From assembly GCA_013362785.1 (NCBI GenBank), contig JABFVM010000037.1, forward strand, positions 1 through 64,000: 64,000 nucleotides of DNA, written 5' to 3'. Positions 1 through 7,434 of this stretch are shown one piece after another. The stretch comes from Streptomyces sp. (GTDB taxonomy: Bacteria; Actinomycetota; Actinomycetes; Streptomycetales; Streptomycetaceae). Below the pieces are notes generated by a model that ran no database searches, had not been told where the DNA came from, and saw only the letters and a list, made by a program, of their open reading frames with translations. Within the stretch, counting starts at the first letter, position 1. Every line of letters starts with the position of its first letter. Position numbers and translations under genes: made by a program.

Positions 1-219
1 GCGGACGTTGGCCAGTTCGATGCCGAGCGTGGCCTTCCTGGCGCCCTTGCGGGCCCGGTCCGCGAGATCGCTGCCGGGGTACCGGTCGAGCAGTTGCTCG
101 TACCGTGTCCGGGCCTTCTCCCAACTGCTGTCCACCATGAGGTCGTCCGCGCACCCGACCAGCGCGGCCGGCGCGGTCCGCTCGGCAGCGGGGCAGCACA
201 GCTCGCCGCACCGCCCCAC
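1..219 (-). CDS. Partial hypothetical protein, TPR-like fragment (3' end outside window)
   Basis: This minus-strand frame is open to the left edge and is not in the ORF track. It encodes a fragment containing WEKARTRYEQLLDRYPGSD followed by a basic helical stretch, the spacing and composition of a tetratricopeptide-like or tol-pal-like helix pair. An in-frame GTG at 219 sits inside the 8-bp tandem repeat, and an in-frame ATG lies at 138, so the start is uncertain. The product and family are not recognised, and the rest of the gene lies outside the window. The call rests only on the coherent protein-like composition of the frame. Confidence 0.45.
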   Translation of the reverse strand, partial: MGRCGELCCPAAERTAPAALVGCADDLMVDSSWEKARTRYEQLLDRYPGSDLADRARKGARKATLGIELANVR

Positions 220-245
220 GGCCCCACGGCCCCACGGCCCCACGG
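214..245. repeat. 8-bp tandem repeat, four perfect copies
   Basis: The unit CCCCACGG is repeated four times without error. Because 8 is not a multiple of three, a change in copy number would shift any reading frame through it. It lies at or just upstream of the possible start of the left-edge minus-strand gene. Confidence 0.85.
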
Positions 246-322
246 CCCCCGGCAACGAGCCCCGCGTGCAGCGGCGGGTACGCTGCCGAGCGATACGCCC
301 CCCTGCCTCGTACCCACCGCAC

Positions 323-392
323 GATCGCCACCGCCCGACTGCCACCACCCGATCGCCACCACCCGATCGCCACCGCCCGACCACCACCACCC
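323..392. repeat. 14-bp tandem repeat, five copies
   Basis: Five consecutive 14-bp units resemble GATCGCCACCRCCC, with one to three substitutions between units. They lie between the left-edge minus-strand gene and the first complete plus-strand gene. No gene function is implied. It may be a slippage-derived spacer. Confidence 0.8.
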
Positions 393-436
393 GACCGCCC
401 GCCGGACGTCCCCAAAGCCCTGAAAGCCGCACCGCC

Positions 437-1111
437 ATGCGACCGTTCGCACCGCCCCGCTCCTCCGCCGCCCCGGCGTACGGAGTGCTGCGCGGGATGC
501 GGGCGGGCATGCTGGCGGCGCTGTGCGTGCTGCTGCCTGTGGCCGGGCATGTGCTGTCGCAAGGGCACACACCGCGCTGGGCCGTAGTGGCGACCACGGG
601 CGTCGTCGGCGCCCTTGGTACGGCCGTCCTGACCCGGCGACGGCTCACCGACACCCAACTCCTCGTCGCCCTCGCCGCGGCGCAACTCGCCTACCACGCC
701 GTCTACTCGCTGCCCGGCGCCTGCGCCGCCGTCACCGCCCAGGGCGGCAGTAGCGTCGGGCTGTCCTGGCTGGTCGAACACGACACGGTCGCCGGCCCGC
801 CGCCCGGCATTCTGCTCGCCGGGCATCTGGTCACCCTGCTGCTCGCGGCCCGGCTGCTCGGCATCACCGAACGGCTGCTGTGGCAGGGCAGGCCCCTGCT
901 GGCGGCCGTACGCCGACTGCTGCTGTTCCTTTGGCCGCTGCTCGGCCGCACCAACGCAACGGGCCCGCAGGCCACCATCCGCACGAGCGTCGCGCCGCTG
1001 AGGTCGGCCGAGTCGGTGCGCCTCAACGAGGGCCGGGCACCGCCGCACCGGGGGATCAGTCCGCTCGCCCTTTCCCGGCCCCTGCCGCTCGGCGGTCCCT
1101 GCCTGCCCTGA
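437..1111 (+). CDS. Hypothetical integral membrane protein (paralogue of the gene at 1943)
   Basis: The ORF track begins at 8, but the membrane-protein composition begins at the ATG at 437 (MRPFAPP), giving 224 aa. About four hydrophobic segments are visible, followed by a basic, low-complexity C-terminal tail. The core RAGMLAALCVLLPVAGHVLS with the following PRW and TRRRL elements parallels RAGLFALVGSTLAALGHH, PWR and TRRRL in the protein at 1943, so the two are probably paralogues. Next downstream are a DsbA-like thioredoxin protein and, after the paralogue, YcnI. This suggests a shared envelope role, perhaps in copper handling, but the family is not characterised. No strong ribosome binding site is visible and an in-frame ATG at 497 is an alternative start. 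Confidence 0.6.
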   Translation: MRPFAPPRSSAAPAYGVLRGMRAGMLAALCVLLPVAGHVLSQGHTPRWAVVATTGVVGALGTAVLTRRRLTDTQLLVALAAAQLAYHAVYSLPGACAAVTAQGGSSVGLSWLVEHDTVAGPPPGILLAGHLVTLLLAARLLGITERLLWQGRPLLAAVRRLLLFLWPLLGRTNATGPQATIRTSVAPLRSAESVRLNEGRAPPHRGISPLALSRPLPLGGPCLP

Positions 1112-1178
1112 CGGGTAGCGCACGAGGACCAGACGCCACACCTCGGCGGGCCGGCCAGCCCACCCCCACCGAGGAATC

Positions 1179-1847
1179 ATGAACAAGTTCAAGAGGCAGT
1201 TGTTCGCCGTCGTCGTCCTCGTGGCCGGCTTCGCCGCCGCGTTCGGCTCCTATCTGCTGCTCAAGCCGGACGACCGCGGCAGCGGTGGTCTCGACGTGCG
1301 GCCGGTCGCGGAGGCGATGGCCGTGCGCGACAACAGCCACCGGCTCACCGCTCCGAAGAAGAGCGAACTGACCGTCGTCGAGTTCCTCGACTTCGAATGC
1401 GAGGGATGCGGCGCGTTCTACCCGGTCGTGGAGAAGCTGCGCGAGGAGTACGGCGACCGGGTCACCTTCGTCGCCCGCTACTTCCCCATGCCCGGCCACC
1501 GCAACGGCGAACTCGCCGCCCGCACTGCCCAGGCCGCGGCCCAGCAGGGCAAGTTCGAGGAGATGTACAGCAAGCTGTTCACCACCCAGAAGGAGTGGGG
1601 GGAGGCTCAGGAGTCGAAGCAGGACGTCTTCCGTGGCTACGCGAAGCAACTCGGCCTGGGCATGGGCGAGTTCGATGCCGCCCTCGCCGACCCGAAGGTC
1701 GCCGAGCGCGTCCAGGACGACCAGCGCGACGGCCTCGGCCTCGGTGTCCAGGGCACTCCGACCTTCGTCGTCGACGGGCAGATGATCCAGACACCCGGTT
1801 CCTACGCGGCGTTCAAGAAGCTCATCGACGCCCGGCTGGCCGACTGA
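1179..1847 (+). CDS. DsbA-family thioredoxin-like protein, membrane-anchored
   Basis: The 222-aa protein starts with a basic N-terminus and one hydrophobic segment (residues about 8-28) that acts as an uncleaved anchor or signal peptide. A DsbA/thioredoxin_4 domain follows, with the active-site motif CEGC at about residues 74-77 (FLDFECEGCGAFYP) and the cis-proline region GVQGTPTFVVDGQ near the C-terminus. DsbA-like proteins of actinobacteria oxidise or reduce thiols outside the membrane. The gene lies between the two related membrane proteins and just before ycnI, suggesting it services a thiol- or copper-related process there. The start is the ATG at 1179, preceded by GAGGAATC. Confidence 0.85.
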   Translation: MNKFKRQLFAVVVLVAGFAAAFGSYLLLKPDDRGSGGLDVRPVAEAMAVRDNSHRLTAPKKSELTVVEFLDFECEGCGAFYPVVEKLREEYGDRVTFVARYFPMPGHRNGELAARTAQAAAQQGKFEEMYSKLFTTQKEWGEAQESKQDVFRGYAKQLGLGMGEFDAALADPKVAERVQDDQRDGLGLGVQGTPTFVVDGQMIQTPGSYAAFKKLIDARLAD

Positions 1848-1942
1848 CCAGGACAACCGCGCCCGCGTGCCTGCCTTCCGCTGTGAACACCCCGCATCGC
1901 CCCGACGTATACGGCAGGGTGGCGACCGTGCCAGGTGATCGC

Positions 1943-2731
1943 ATGACGCCGTACGGCGGCCGGAGCGCGGGTGCGCGGCCGGGCCGTACGGGGGCGTCCG
2001 TGCGGGCCGGGCTGTTCGCGCTGGTCGGCAGCACGCTGGCGGCGCTGGGGCACCATGCGGTCGCCGAGGGCGCTGTGCCGTGGCGGCTGGTGATCGTCTT
2101 CGCGCTGGGGCAGTTCGCTCTGGTCCGGCCGGTCACCCGCCGTCGCCTGTCCCTGCCCGCGGTCGTGGCGTGCACGATCGTCGCGCAAGCCGCCCTCCAC
2201 CTCGCGCTGACTGCGGCCGGCAGCGCGCACCGCCCCGCCGGCGGTCACGCCGTACACGCTGCCGAGGGGCACAGCGCCCACCCGGCTCTCGGCGACGGGC
2301 ATGCCTGGCAGCACGCCTCGGCGGCCATGACCGCCGCCCATCTGGCCGCCGCGCTGGCGGCCGGCTGGCTGCTGCATCGCGCGGACGCGGCCGTGACGGC
2401 GGCGCTGATTGCCGTCCGCACACTGCGCCGGGCGGCCGCGGCGGCCGCCGCGACCCGGCTGGTTCCGCGACTTCGTACGACCGAGGTCACCGCGCCGCCC
2501 ATGCTGCGGCTGGTCGGCCGCTTCGAACTCCCCTCGGCGGCATGGACGTACACCCTGGAACACACGCTGGTGCGCAGAGGACCACCGGGACGCGCCCACG
2601 TCCCGCACCGTCCTCCCACCCGGGCCACGGCTTCGGCCCGCCCGGCATCACCTGCAAGGAGTTCCCCATGCCCGCATACCACCGCGCCCTCTTCGCGCGC
2701 CGCGTCGCGATCAGCGGTGCCGCCGCGCTGA
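1943..2731 (+). CDS. Hypothetical membrane protein with His-rich loop (paralogue of 437..1111)
   Basis: The ATG at 1943 (MTPYGG) gives 262 aa; a GTG at 1928 is an alternative start. Hydrophobic segments alternate with a His-rich loop at about residues 90-125 (GGHAVHAAEGHSAHP and GDGHAWQHAS) that could bind metal. The N-terminal half aligns by eye with the protein at 437. The C-terminal tail is basic and Pro/Ala-rich and overlaps the start of the ycnI-like gene by 64 bp in another frame, so its last 20 or so residues are less certain. The context with a DsbA-like protein and YcnI suggests a role in periplasmic metal, perhaps copper, handling. This is inference. Confidence 0.6.
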   Translation: MTPYGGRSAGARPGRTGASVRAGLFALVGSTLAALGHHAVAEGAVPWRLVIVFALGQFALVRPVTRRRLSLPAVVACTIVAQAALHLALTAAGSAHRPAGGHAVHAAEGHSAHPALGDGHAWQHASAAMTAAHLAAALAAGWLLHRADAAVTAALIAVRTLRRAAAAAAATRLVPRLRTTEVTAPPMLRLVGRFELPSAAWTYTLEHTLVRRGPPGRAHVPHRPPTRATASARPASPARSSPCPHTTAPSSRAASRSAVPPR

Positions 2732-3399
2732 CGGCCGTGCTCGCCGTGGCCGGACCGGCCGCCGCTCACGCGGAGGTCGAAGCCGACACCCCGCAGGCCC
2801 TCGCCGAGAACGTCACTCTGAGCTTCGTCTCCGAGGCGGAGTCCGCCAAGGCCGGCTTCGCCGAGCTGCGCGTCGTTCTGCCCGAGGGCATCGCGCCGAC
2901 GGACGTCACGCTCGGAAAGTCGCCCGAGGGCTGGAAGCTGAAGGCCACCGACGACGGCTACACCCTCGGCGGCCCCGCCCTGAAGGCCGGGGTCGACGCC
3001 GAGTACTCGATCAAGGTCCGCCAGCTCCCCGACGCCAAGGAGATCGCGTTCAAGACGGTCGAGACCTACAGCGACGGCGAAGTCTCCCGTTGGATCGAAC
3101 TGCCCCGTGACGGGGCCGAGTCCGAACAGCCCGCTCCCCTGCTGAAATTGAAGGCCGCGGCCCCGGGAGCCACACCCGTCGGCGCCGACCCCACGGCGGG
3201 CGAGGAACCCAGCCCGAGCCCGTCGGCCGCCGACCCGACCACGCCCGCCGCGACCCCGGCCAACGCCGACAAGGCAGCGGACGAGGACGACGGTTCCTCG
3301 ACGGGGGTGCTCGTCGGCGGTGTGGTCGTCGCGCTGCTCGTCCTGGGCGGCGGCGCCTGGTGGCTGGTCAAGCGCCGGTCGTCGGCGACCGGCGGCTGA
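2668..3399 (+). CDS. YcnI-like DUF1775 domain protein, membrane-anchored
   Basis: The 243-aa protein has a signal peptide ending near AGPAAAHAEV, a DUF1775/YcnI domain (residues about 32-170), an Ala/Pro/Ser/Thr-rich linker, and a C-terminal membrane helix followed by KRR. The mature N-terminus starts with His right after the cleavage site. In YcnI of Bacillus an N-terminal His is part of a mononuclear copper site (brace-like), so a copper chaperone function is likely. The ATG at 2668 is preceded by AAGGAG about six bases upstream, which fixes the start inside the end of the previous gene. Confidence 0.85.
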   Translation: MPAYHRALFARRVAISGAAALTAVLAVAGPAAAHAEVEADTPQALAENVTLSFVSEAESAKAGFAELRVVLPEGIAPTDVTLGKSPEGWKLKATDDGYTLGGPALKAGVDAEYSIKVRQLPDAKEIAFKTVETYSDGEVSRWIELPRDGAESEQPAPLLKLKAAAPGATPVGADPTAGEEPSPSPSAADPTTPAATPANADKAADEDDGSSTGVLVGGVVVALLVLGGGAWWLVKRRSSATGG

Positions 3400-3627
3400 A
3401 CGATCCGGTGAGCCCCTGCGGGGCGGCGAGCCCACCGCCCGCCGCCCTGCGGGCCGAACCGCCGGCTGAATGCCCGCTTCTCGTCCCCGGCGTGCGGCGG
3501 CGCACGCCGGCGTGAGACAGTCGGACATGCGCCCCCTATAGGCCGATTCACCACGGTCGACCCACCGTAGGTGGTGTACGCCATGTTGGCTGATCCTTAT
3601 CTTGCCCTTACGCTCTGGGACGACAAG

Positions 3628-3731
3628 GACGACGGCACCACGGAAGTCCGGTGCAAACCCGGCACGGTCGCGCCACTGTGTGCCGCCCCTCCCTCGGGAG
3701 GCGGCGGTGAGTCAGACCCAATGCCGTCGTC
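3628..3731 (+). ncRNA. Cobalamin riboswitch
   Basis: The leader contains the B12-box core GCCACTGTG (3672-3680), preceded by the typical GGAAGTCCGGTGCAAACCC segment and followed by GTGAGTCAGACC. A perfect 10-bp closing helix pairs GACGACGGCA (3628-3637) with TGCCGTCGTC (3722-3731), giving a compact element of about 104 nt. It ends 49 bp before the cbtB start. Riboswitches of this class normally repress expression when adenosylcobalamin is present, which fits control of a cobalt permease. Confidence 0.9.
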
Positions 3732-3780
3732 GCGTGCTCCACACGATCGCGGGACGCGTTGTTCCCGAGGAGGTCTCGCC

Positions 3781-4002
3781 ATGGCGCAGTCCACTGCCGC
3801 CCCTGCCCCCAGCACCCAGGTCGCCGTCGCACCCCTGCCGCTCAAGGTCATAGCCCCTTGGGCGGTGTTCTTCGGTGTCCTGATGCTCGTCCTGCTGTAC
3901 TTCGTCGGCGCCGAGCAGGGTGCCACCGCCGTCCTCTCGGGCGAGGAAGTCCACGAGTGGGTGCACGACGCACGCCACCTGCTCGGCTTCCCCTGCCACT
4001 GA
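3781..4002 (+). CDS. cbtB: CbtB, small subunit of predicted cobalt transporter
   Basis: This 73-aa protein has one membrane segment (WAVFFGVLMLVLLYFVGAEQ) and a C-terminal His-rich motif (HEWVHDARHLLGFPCH) typical of CbtB, where the His residues are thought to bind cobalt. The start is the ATG at 3781 with AGGAGG nine bases upstream. The longer ORF in the track runs into the riboswitch and is rejected. It is the first gene behind the cobalamin riboswitch and is followed 15 bp later by cbtA, so the two form a B12-controlled cobalt uptake operon. Confidence 0.92.
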   Translation: MAQSTAAPAPSTQVAVAPLPLKVIAPWAVFFGVLMLVLLYFVGAEQGATAVLSGEEVHEWVHDARHLLGFPCH

Positions 4003-4017
4003 GACGGACGGCACACC

Positions 4018-4773
4018 ATGAACTCTGCCATCGTGCGCGCCTTGTTGGTGCGCGGCATGCTCGCGGGCCTCGGCGCCGCGCTACCCGCCCTCGTCTTCGC
4101 CTACCTGGTCGGTGAGGGACCGGTGGACGCGGCGATCGCGTTCGAGTCGGCCAACTCTCATGAACACGGCGGGGAGGAACTGGTCAGCCGTACGGTGCAG
4201 TCGACCGCCGGTCTGGCCACGGGCGTCCTGGTCTTCGGCGTGGCGATCGGGGGCATCGCGGCCCTCGCCTTCTGCTTCGCCCTGGGCCGCATCGGCCGGT
4301 TCTCGGCCCGGGCCACCGCGGCCCTGACCGCGCTGGCCGCCTTCCTCCTCGTATACCTGGTGCCGATGCTGAAGTACCCGGCGAATCCGCCCGCGGTCGG
4401 CAACCCGGACACCATCGGCAAGCGCACCACACTGTTCTTCCTGATGATCGCGCTCACCGTGCTGTTGGGCATCGCGGCCGTTCTGCTCGGCCGCCGGCTC
4501 GCTCCGCGGTGGGGCAACTGGAACGCCTCCGTCGCCGCCGGTGCGGCGTTCGTGGCGGCGGTGACGGTCGCCACGGTGATCCTGCCGTCCGGGGACAACA
4601 CCCCGCACGGGTTCCCCGCCAACGACCTGTGGGAGTTCCGGCTCGCATCGATCGGCATGCAGGCGGTGCTGTGGGCGGGGTTCGGTCTGCTCTTCGGCTA
4701 CCTGGCCGAGCGCGTCCTCGAACCGAGGCAGCAGGAGCAGAAGGCCGGCCGAGTGCCGACACCGGTCGCCTGA
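4018..4773 (+). CDS. cbtA: CbtA, membrane subunit of predicted cobalt transporter
   Basis: The 251-aa protein has about five to six membrane segments and matches the CbtA family in length and pattern. Recognisable features are the N-terminal LVRGMLAGLGAALPALVFAY, an acidic/His stretch NSHEHGGEE that may be a metal-binding loop, and the central KYPANPPAVGNPDT motif that is characteristic of the family. CbtAB is a predicted cobalt transporter found downstream of B12 riboswitches. The gene is the last of the operon: a strong hairpin terminator follows at 4794. Confidence 0.92.
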   Translation: MNSAIVRALLVRGMLAGLGAALPALVFAYLVGEGPVDAAIAFESANSHEHGGEELVSRTVQSTAGLATGVLVFGVAIGGIAALAFCFALGRIGRFSARATAALTALAAFLLVYLVPMLKYPANPPAVGNPDTIGKRTTLFFLMIALTVLLGIAAVLLGRRLAPRWGNWNASVAAGAAFVAAVTVATVILPSGDNTPHGFPANDLWEFRLASIGMQAVLWAGFGLLFGYLAERVLEPRQQEQKAGRVPTPVA

Positions 4774-4793
4774 CGCGCGGAAGGCTGTGACTG

Positions 4794-4821
4794 GACCCGC
4801 CGGTGGCGCGACCGGCGGGTC
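4794..4821. terminator. Terminator between cbtA and the salicylate synthase gene
   Basis: An 11-bp perfect stem pairs GACCCGCCGGT with ACCGGCGGGTC around a 6-nt loop, and is followed on the plus strand by TTGTCGTTTT. It lies between two convergent genes and can serve both strands. Confidence 0.8.
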
Positions 4822-4856
4822 TTGTCGTTTTCTGTTCCTTCAGCGGCGCGGACCCG

Positions 4857-6148
4857 TCACGGCCGTCCCCCGTCCTGCGCGGGGACGAGGTGATGGGCGA
4901 CGCTGCGCAGCTTCTCGCAGGTCTCCTCGTGTTCGCGCTCGGGCCGGGAGTGCCGTACGAGACCGGCCCCGGCCTGGAGCCAGCAGCGGCCGTCCTGCTG
5001 GAAGACACTGCGCAGGACGAGCGCCGCGTCGAGGGCGCCGTGCGCGTCGCAGATCAGGACCGCGCCCGCGTACAGGCCCCGGGGGCCGCCCTCGAAGCCG
5101 CGGATGAGCGGGTAGGCGTGGGACTTGGGGATGCCGGTCGCCGTGACCGCGGGGAAGAGCGCGGCGAACGCCTGCCAGGGGCCGTGGCCCGGCCGCAGCC
5201 GTCCGTTGACCCTGGAGGCCAGATGCTGCACGGTGCCCCGGTCCAGCACCGCCATGTACTCGCTGACCACGGTGTCGTCGCACACCCGGGTCATCTCCTC
5301 CATGGCCAGCTTGACCGAGATGGCGTGTTCGTGGATCTCCTTGGGGTCGCTGAGCAGGTCGGTCCGCAGCCGGGCGTCCGCGGTGGCGGCACCGGTGCGG
5401 GCCCGGGTGCCGGCCAGGGGCCGGGTGGTGACCCGTCCGTCGGCGGTGACCTCGGCGACGGTCTCGGGGCTGAACCCGGTGGCCCGGATCCCGCCGAGAT
5501 CCAGCAGGAAGGAGCGCGCCGGGGTGTTGGCCCGGCGCCCGGCGACGTACGTGGCGACCAGGTCCACGGCGACCGGCACCGGCACACGCCGGGAGAGGAT
5601 CACCTTCTCCAGCGGCCCGGCGCCGCCCAGTTCCACCACGGCCGCGGCGACCGCTGCCCGGTAGTTGCCGGTGTCCTCCAGCGGGAGGGTGATCCGGTCC
5701 AGGGGCTGCACGGCGGTGCCCGTCGTGCGGACGAGCCGCTCCAGCTGTTCGAGGCGCCGCGCCGTGGTGGAGCGCAGGAGCACGCTCTCGCCGTCCGTGC
5801 GGACCTCGTCGGCGGGCACGATCAGGTGCAGCAGGGGATCGGTGTCCCCGGTGTCGACGCCCGCCAGCGCGACCCCCAGCTCGAACGAGGCCCAGCCGTA
5901 CGCCCGCCAGTCGGGCACCGTGACCGCCGCGAGGGCTTCCTCGACCCGGCCGAGGTCGCATGCCGCCGGGCCGTCCAGTCGTACGGAGGCCAGGGCGCCG
6001 CCGGCCAGGGACCACTCAGTGCCGCTCTCGTACACCACGTAGGGACGGAACAGTCCGCTGCGGCGAGCCGGGCCATCAGCAGCAGCGGTTCCTCGGCGGA
6101 CGGCAGCCGCGTTTCCAGGTAGCGATCGCAGTGCACGGGCCGGGTCAT
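4857..6148 (-). pseudogene. Salicylate synthase (MbtI/Irp9 type, chorismate-binding) with apparent frameshift
   Basis: Residues encoded from about 6050 to 4857 form a nearly complete chorismate-binding domain of the salicylate-synthase branch, including EKVILSRR, TRPLAGTRARTG, HASRV-like QHLASRVNG, LFPAVTATGIPK and RGLYAGAVL. The expected N-terminus (MTRPVHCDRYLETRLPSAEE) lies in another frame. It starts at the ATG at 6148, which overlaps the methyltransferase stop codon as ATGA, but shifts by one base near 6050-6065, just before GLFRPYVVYESG. The ORF-track start at 6341 lies inside the methyltransferase and is not credible. Either one base is missing from the assembly or the gene is a fresh pseudogene. 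An intact enzyme would convert chorismate to salicylate via isochorismate. Confidence 0.75.
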
Positions 6149-6957
6149 CGGGTGGCCTCCGTCGCTTCGGCGGGACGCCGCCCTCGCACGCTGACCAGCG
6201 GATAGGAGTTGACGACAAAGACGGGATCCGCCAACGCGGCACGGAACCGGGCCAGTTCGCGGCCCGTGATCCCCGCCGCGGCCAGGCCGCCCTCGACCTG
6301 GTCGGCGTTGTGCCGGTGCAGCGCGATACCGGCGCCGCCACCCGGCCACGCCTCGGCGTACACCGTCGCGGCGAGGTCGGTCAGCCCGGCCGCCCGCATC
6401 GCGCCGAACACGCGGCGGCCCCACAGCGGATCGGCACCCGCCTGCTCCAGCAGCCCCAGCAGCGTCGCGTGCACACGCTCGAAGACCCTCGCCGTCTCCT
6501 CGTCGGGCGCGGCCAGGACAGGTGTCCAGCCGCAGTCGAACTCCTCCAGGACCAGCCATCCGCCCGGCCGCAGCGCCGACACGAGCCGCCGCAGCACGCT
6601 GAGCCGCTCGGGCAGGTGCAGCAGTACCAGCCGTGCGTGTACGAGGTCGTAGCCGCTGCCGGGCAGCGGGGCACGGACGATGTCGTGCCGCAGCAGGCGC
6701 ACTTGGGGCGGGCGGGTCCGCGTGGCCGCCCAGCGCGGCTCCAGATCGGTGACCGTGACCTCACCGTCCGCTCCGACCCGCGCGCCGAGCCAGTCCCCGA
6801 GCGAGCCGCTGCCGCCGCCGACCTCCAGGCATCTCCATCCCGAGGCGACCCCGGTGAGCGCCAACTGCCGTGTGGAGAAGGGGTCGTAGCGCTCCTCCAG
6901 GACCGAGAAGCGGCCCGCCGTCTCGGCGGCGACGTTGCTGAAGAGGTAGCGCGACAC
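6145..6957 (-). CDS. SAM-dependent class I methyltransferase
   Basis: About 270 aa with a class I Rossmann fold. Motif I is LEVGGGSGSLGDWLG, the acidic residue ending strand 2 is in VTVTDLEPRW, motif post-I is LVHARLVLLHLPE, and a Leu-rich RPGGWLVLEE element follows. The GTG at 6957 (VSRYLF) has GAGGGG seven bases upstream and is preferred over the ATG at 6981. The stop overlaps the start of the salicylate-synthase gene as ATGA, so the two are co-translated. The substrate is unknown; O-methylation of salicylate or a derived compound would fit but is only inferred. Confidence 0.8.
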   Translation of the reverse strand: MSRYLFSNVAAETAGRFSVLEERYDPFSTRQLALTGVASGWRCLEVGGGSGSLGDWLGARVGADGEVTVTDLEPRWAATRTRPPQVRLLRHDIVRAPLPGSGYDLVHARLVLLHLPERLSVLRRLVSALRPGGWLVLEEFDCGWTPVLAAPDEETARVFERVHATLLGLLEQAGADPLWGRRVFGAMRAAGLTDLAATVYAEAWPGGGAGIALHRHNADQVEGGLAAAGITGRELARFRAALADPVFVVNSYPLVSVRGRRPAEATEATR

Positions 6958-7434
6958 GTTCACCCCTCGCGAAGCAGGCATACGGCCATGAAACGGCGCT
7001 CACGCGACAACGGAGAAGGCACAAGGCAGGGCGAGACGAGGCTCGGACACGAGCCCGGTGGGACTCCGTCGTTCCGCCTGCGAGACGTGCGCACGACATG
7101 CCCACAAGGAGCCCCCGGATCAGGTGACGGGACGGGACCCGGAACGTGAACAGCAGTCCGACATGCCGATAGACGCTCGGCCCCCACACCCCACCCGAGC
7201 GGCGCTGGTGCACCCGCACCGTCGAGTGGACGGCGCTTGCCGCACAGGGCAGTTGAGGCGCCCGTGGTGAGTTCTGCGTAACGAGCCGTTCACGACAGGC
7301 GGGGCTCCTGGGAAACAAGCGCTTCCTACCGTGTCCCGCCATGGACTCGGAGTTGTATACGCAGCCGGGCGCGACTGCACACCGATCGCTTCTGACGCCC
7401 CGCATCACCACCGCACCCCCACAGGAGGCGTGAC
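6958..7434. other. Intergenic region between divergent genes
   Basis: About 477 bp separate the methyltransferase (minus) from the NCS1 permease (plus). Open frames here give Cys/Arg-rich, protein-unlike translations, so I see no gene. The region must hold both divergent promoters. A clear ribosome binding site, CACAGGAGG, lies just before 7435. Confidence 0.6.

Noticed and set aside
2245-3528. Long minus-strand ORF (427 aa) over the ycnI region
   Set aside because: Its translation is Arg/Gly-rich with no domain, and the plus strand carries a well-formed signal peptide and DUF1775 domain.
4803-6122. Long plus-strand ORF (439 aa) opposite the salicylate synthase
   Set aside because: It is the antisense frame of a conserved enzyme; the composition is low in hydrophobic order and shows no motif.
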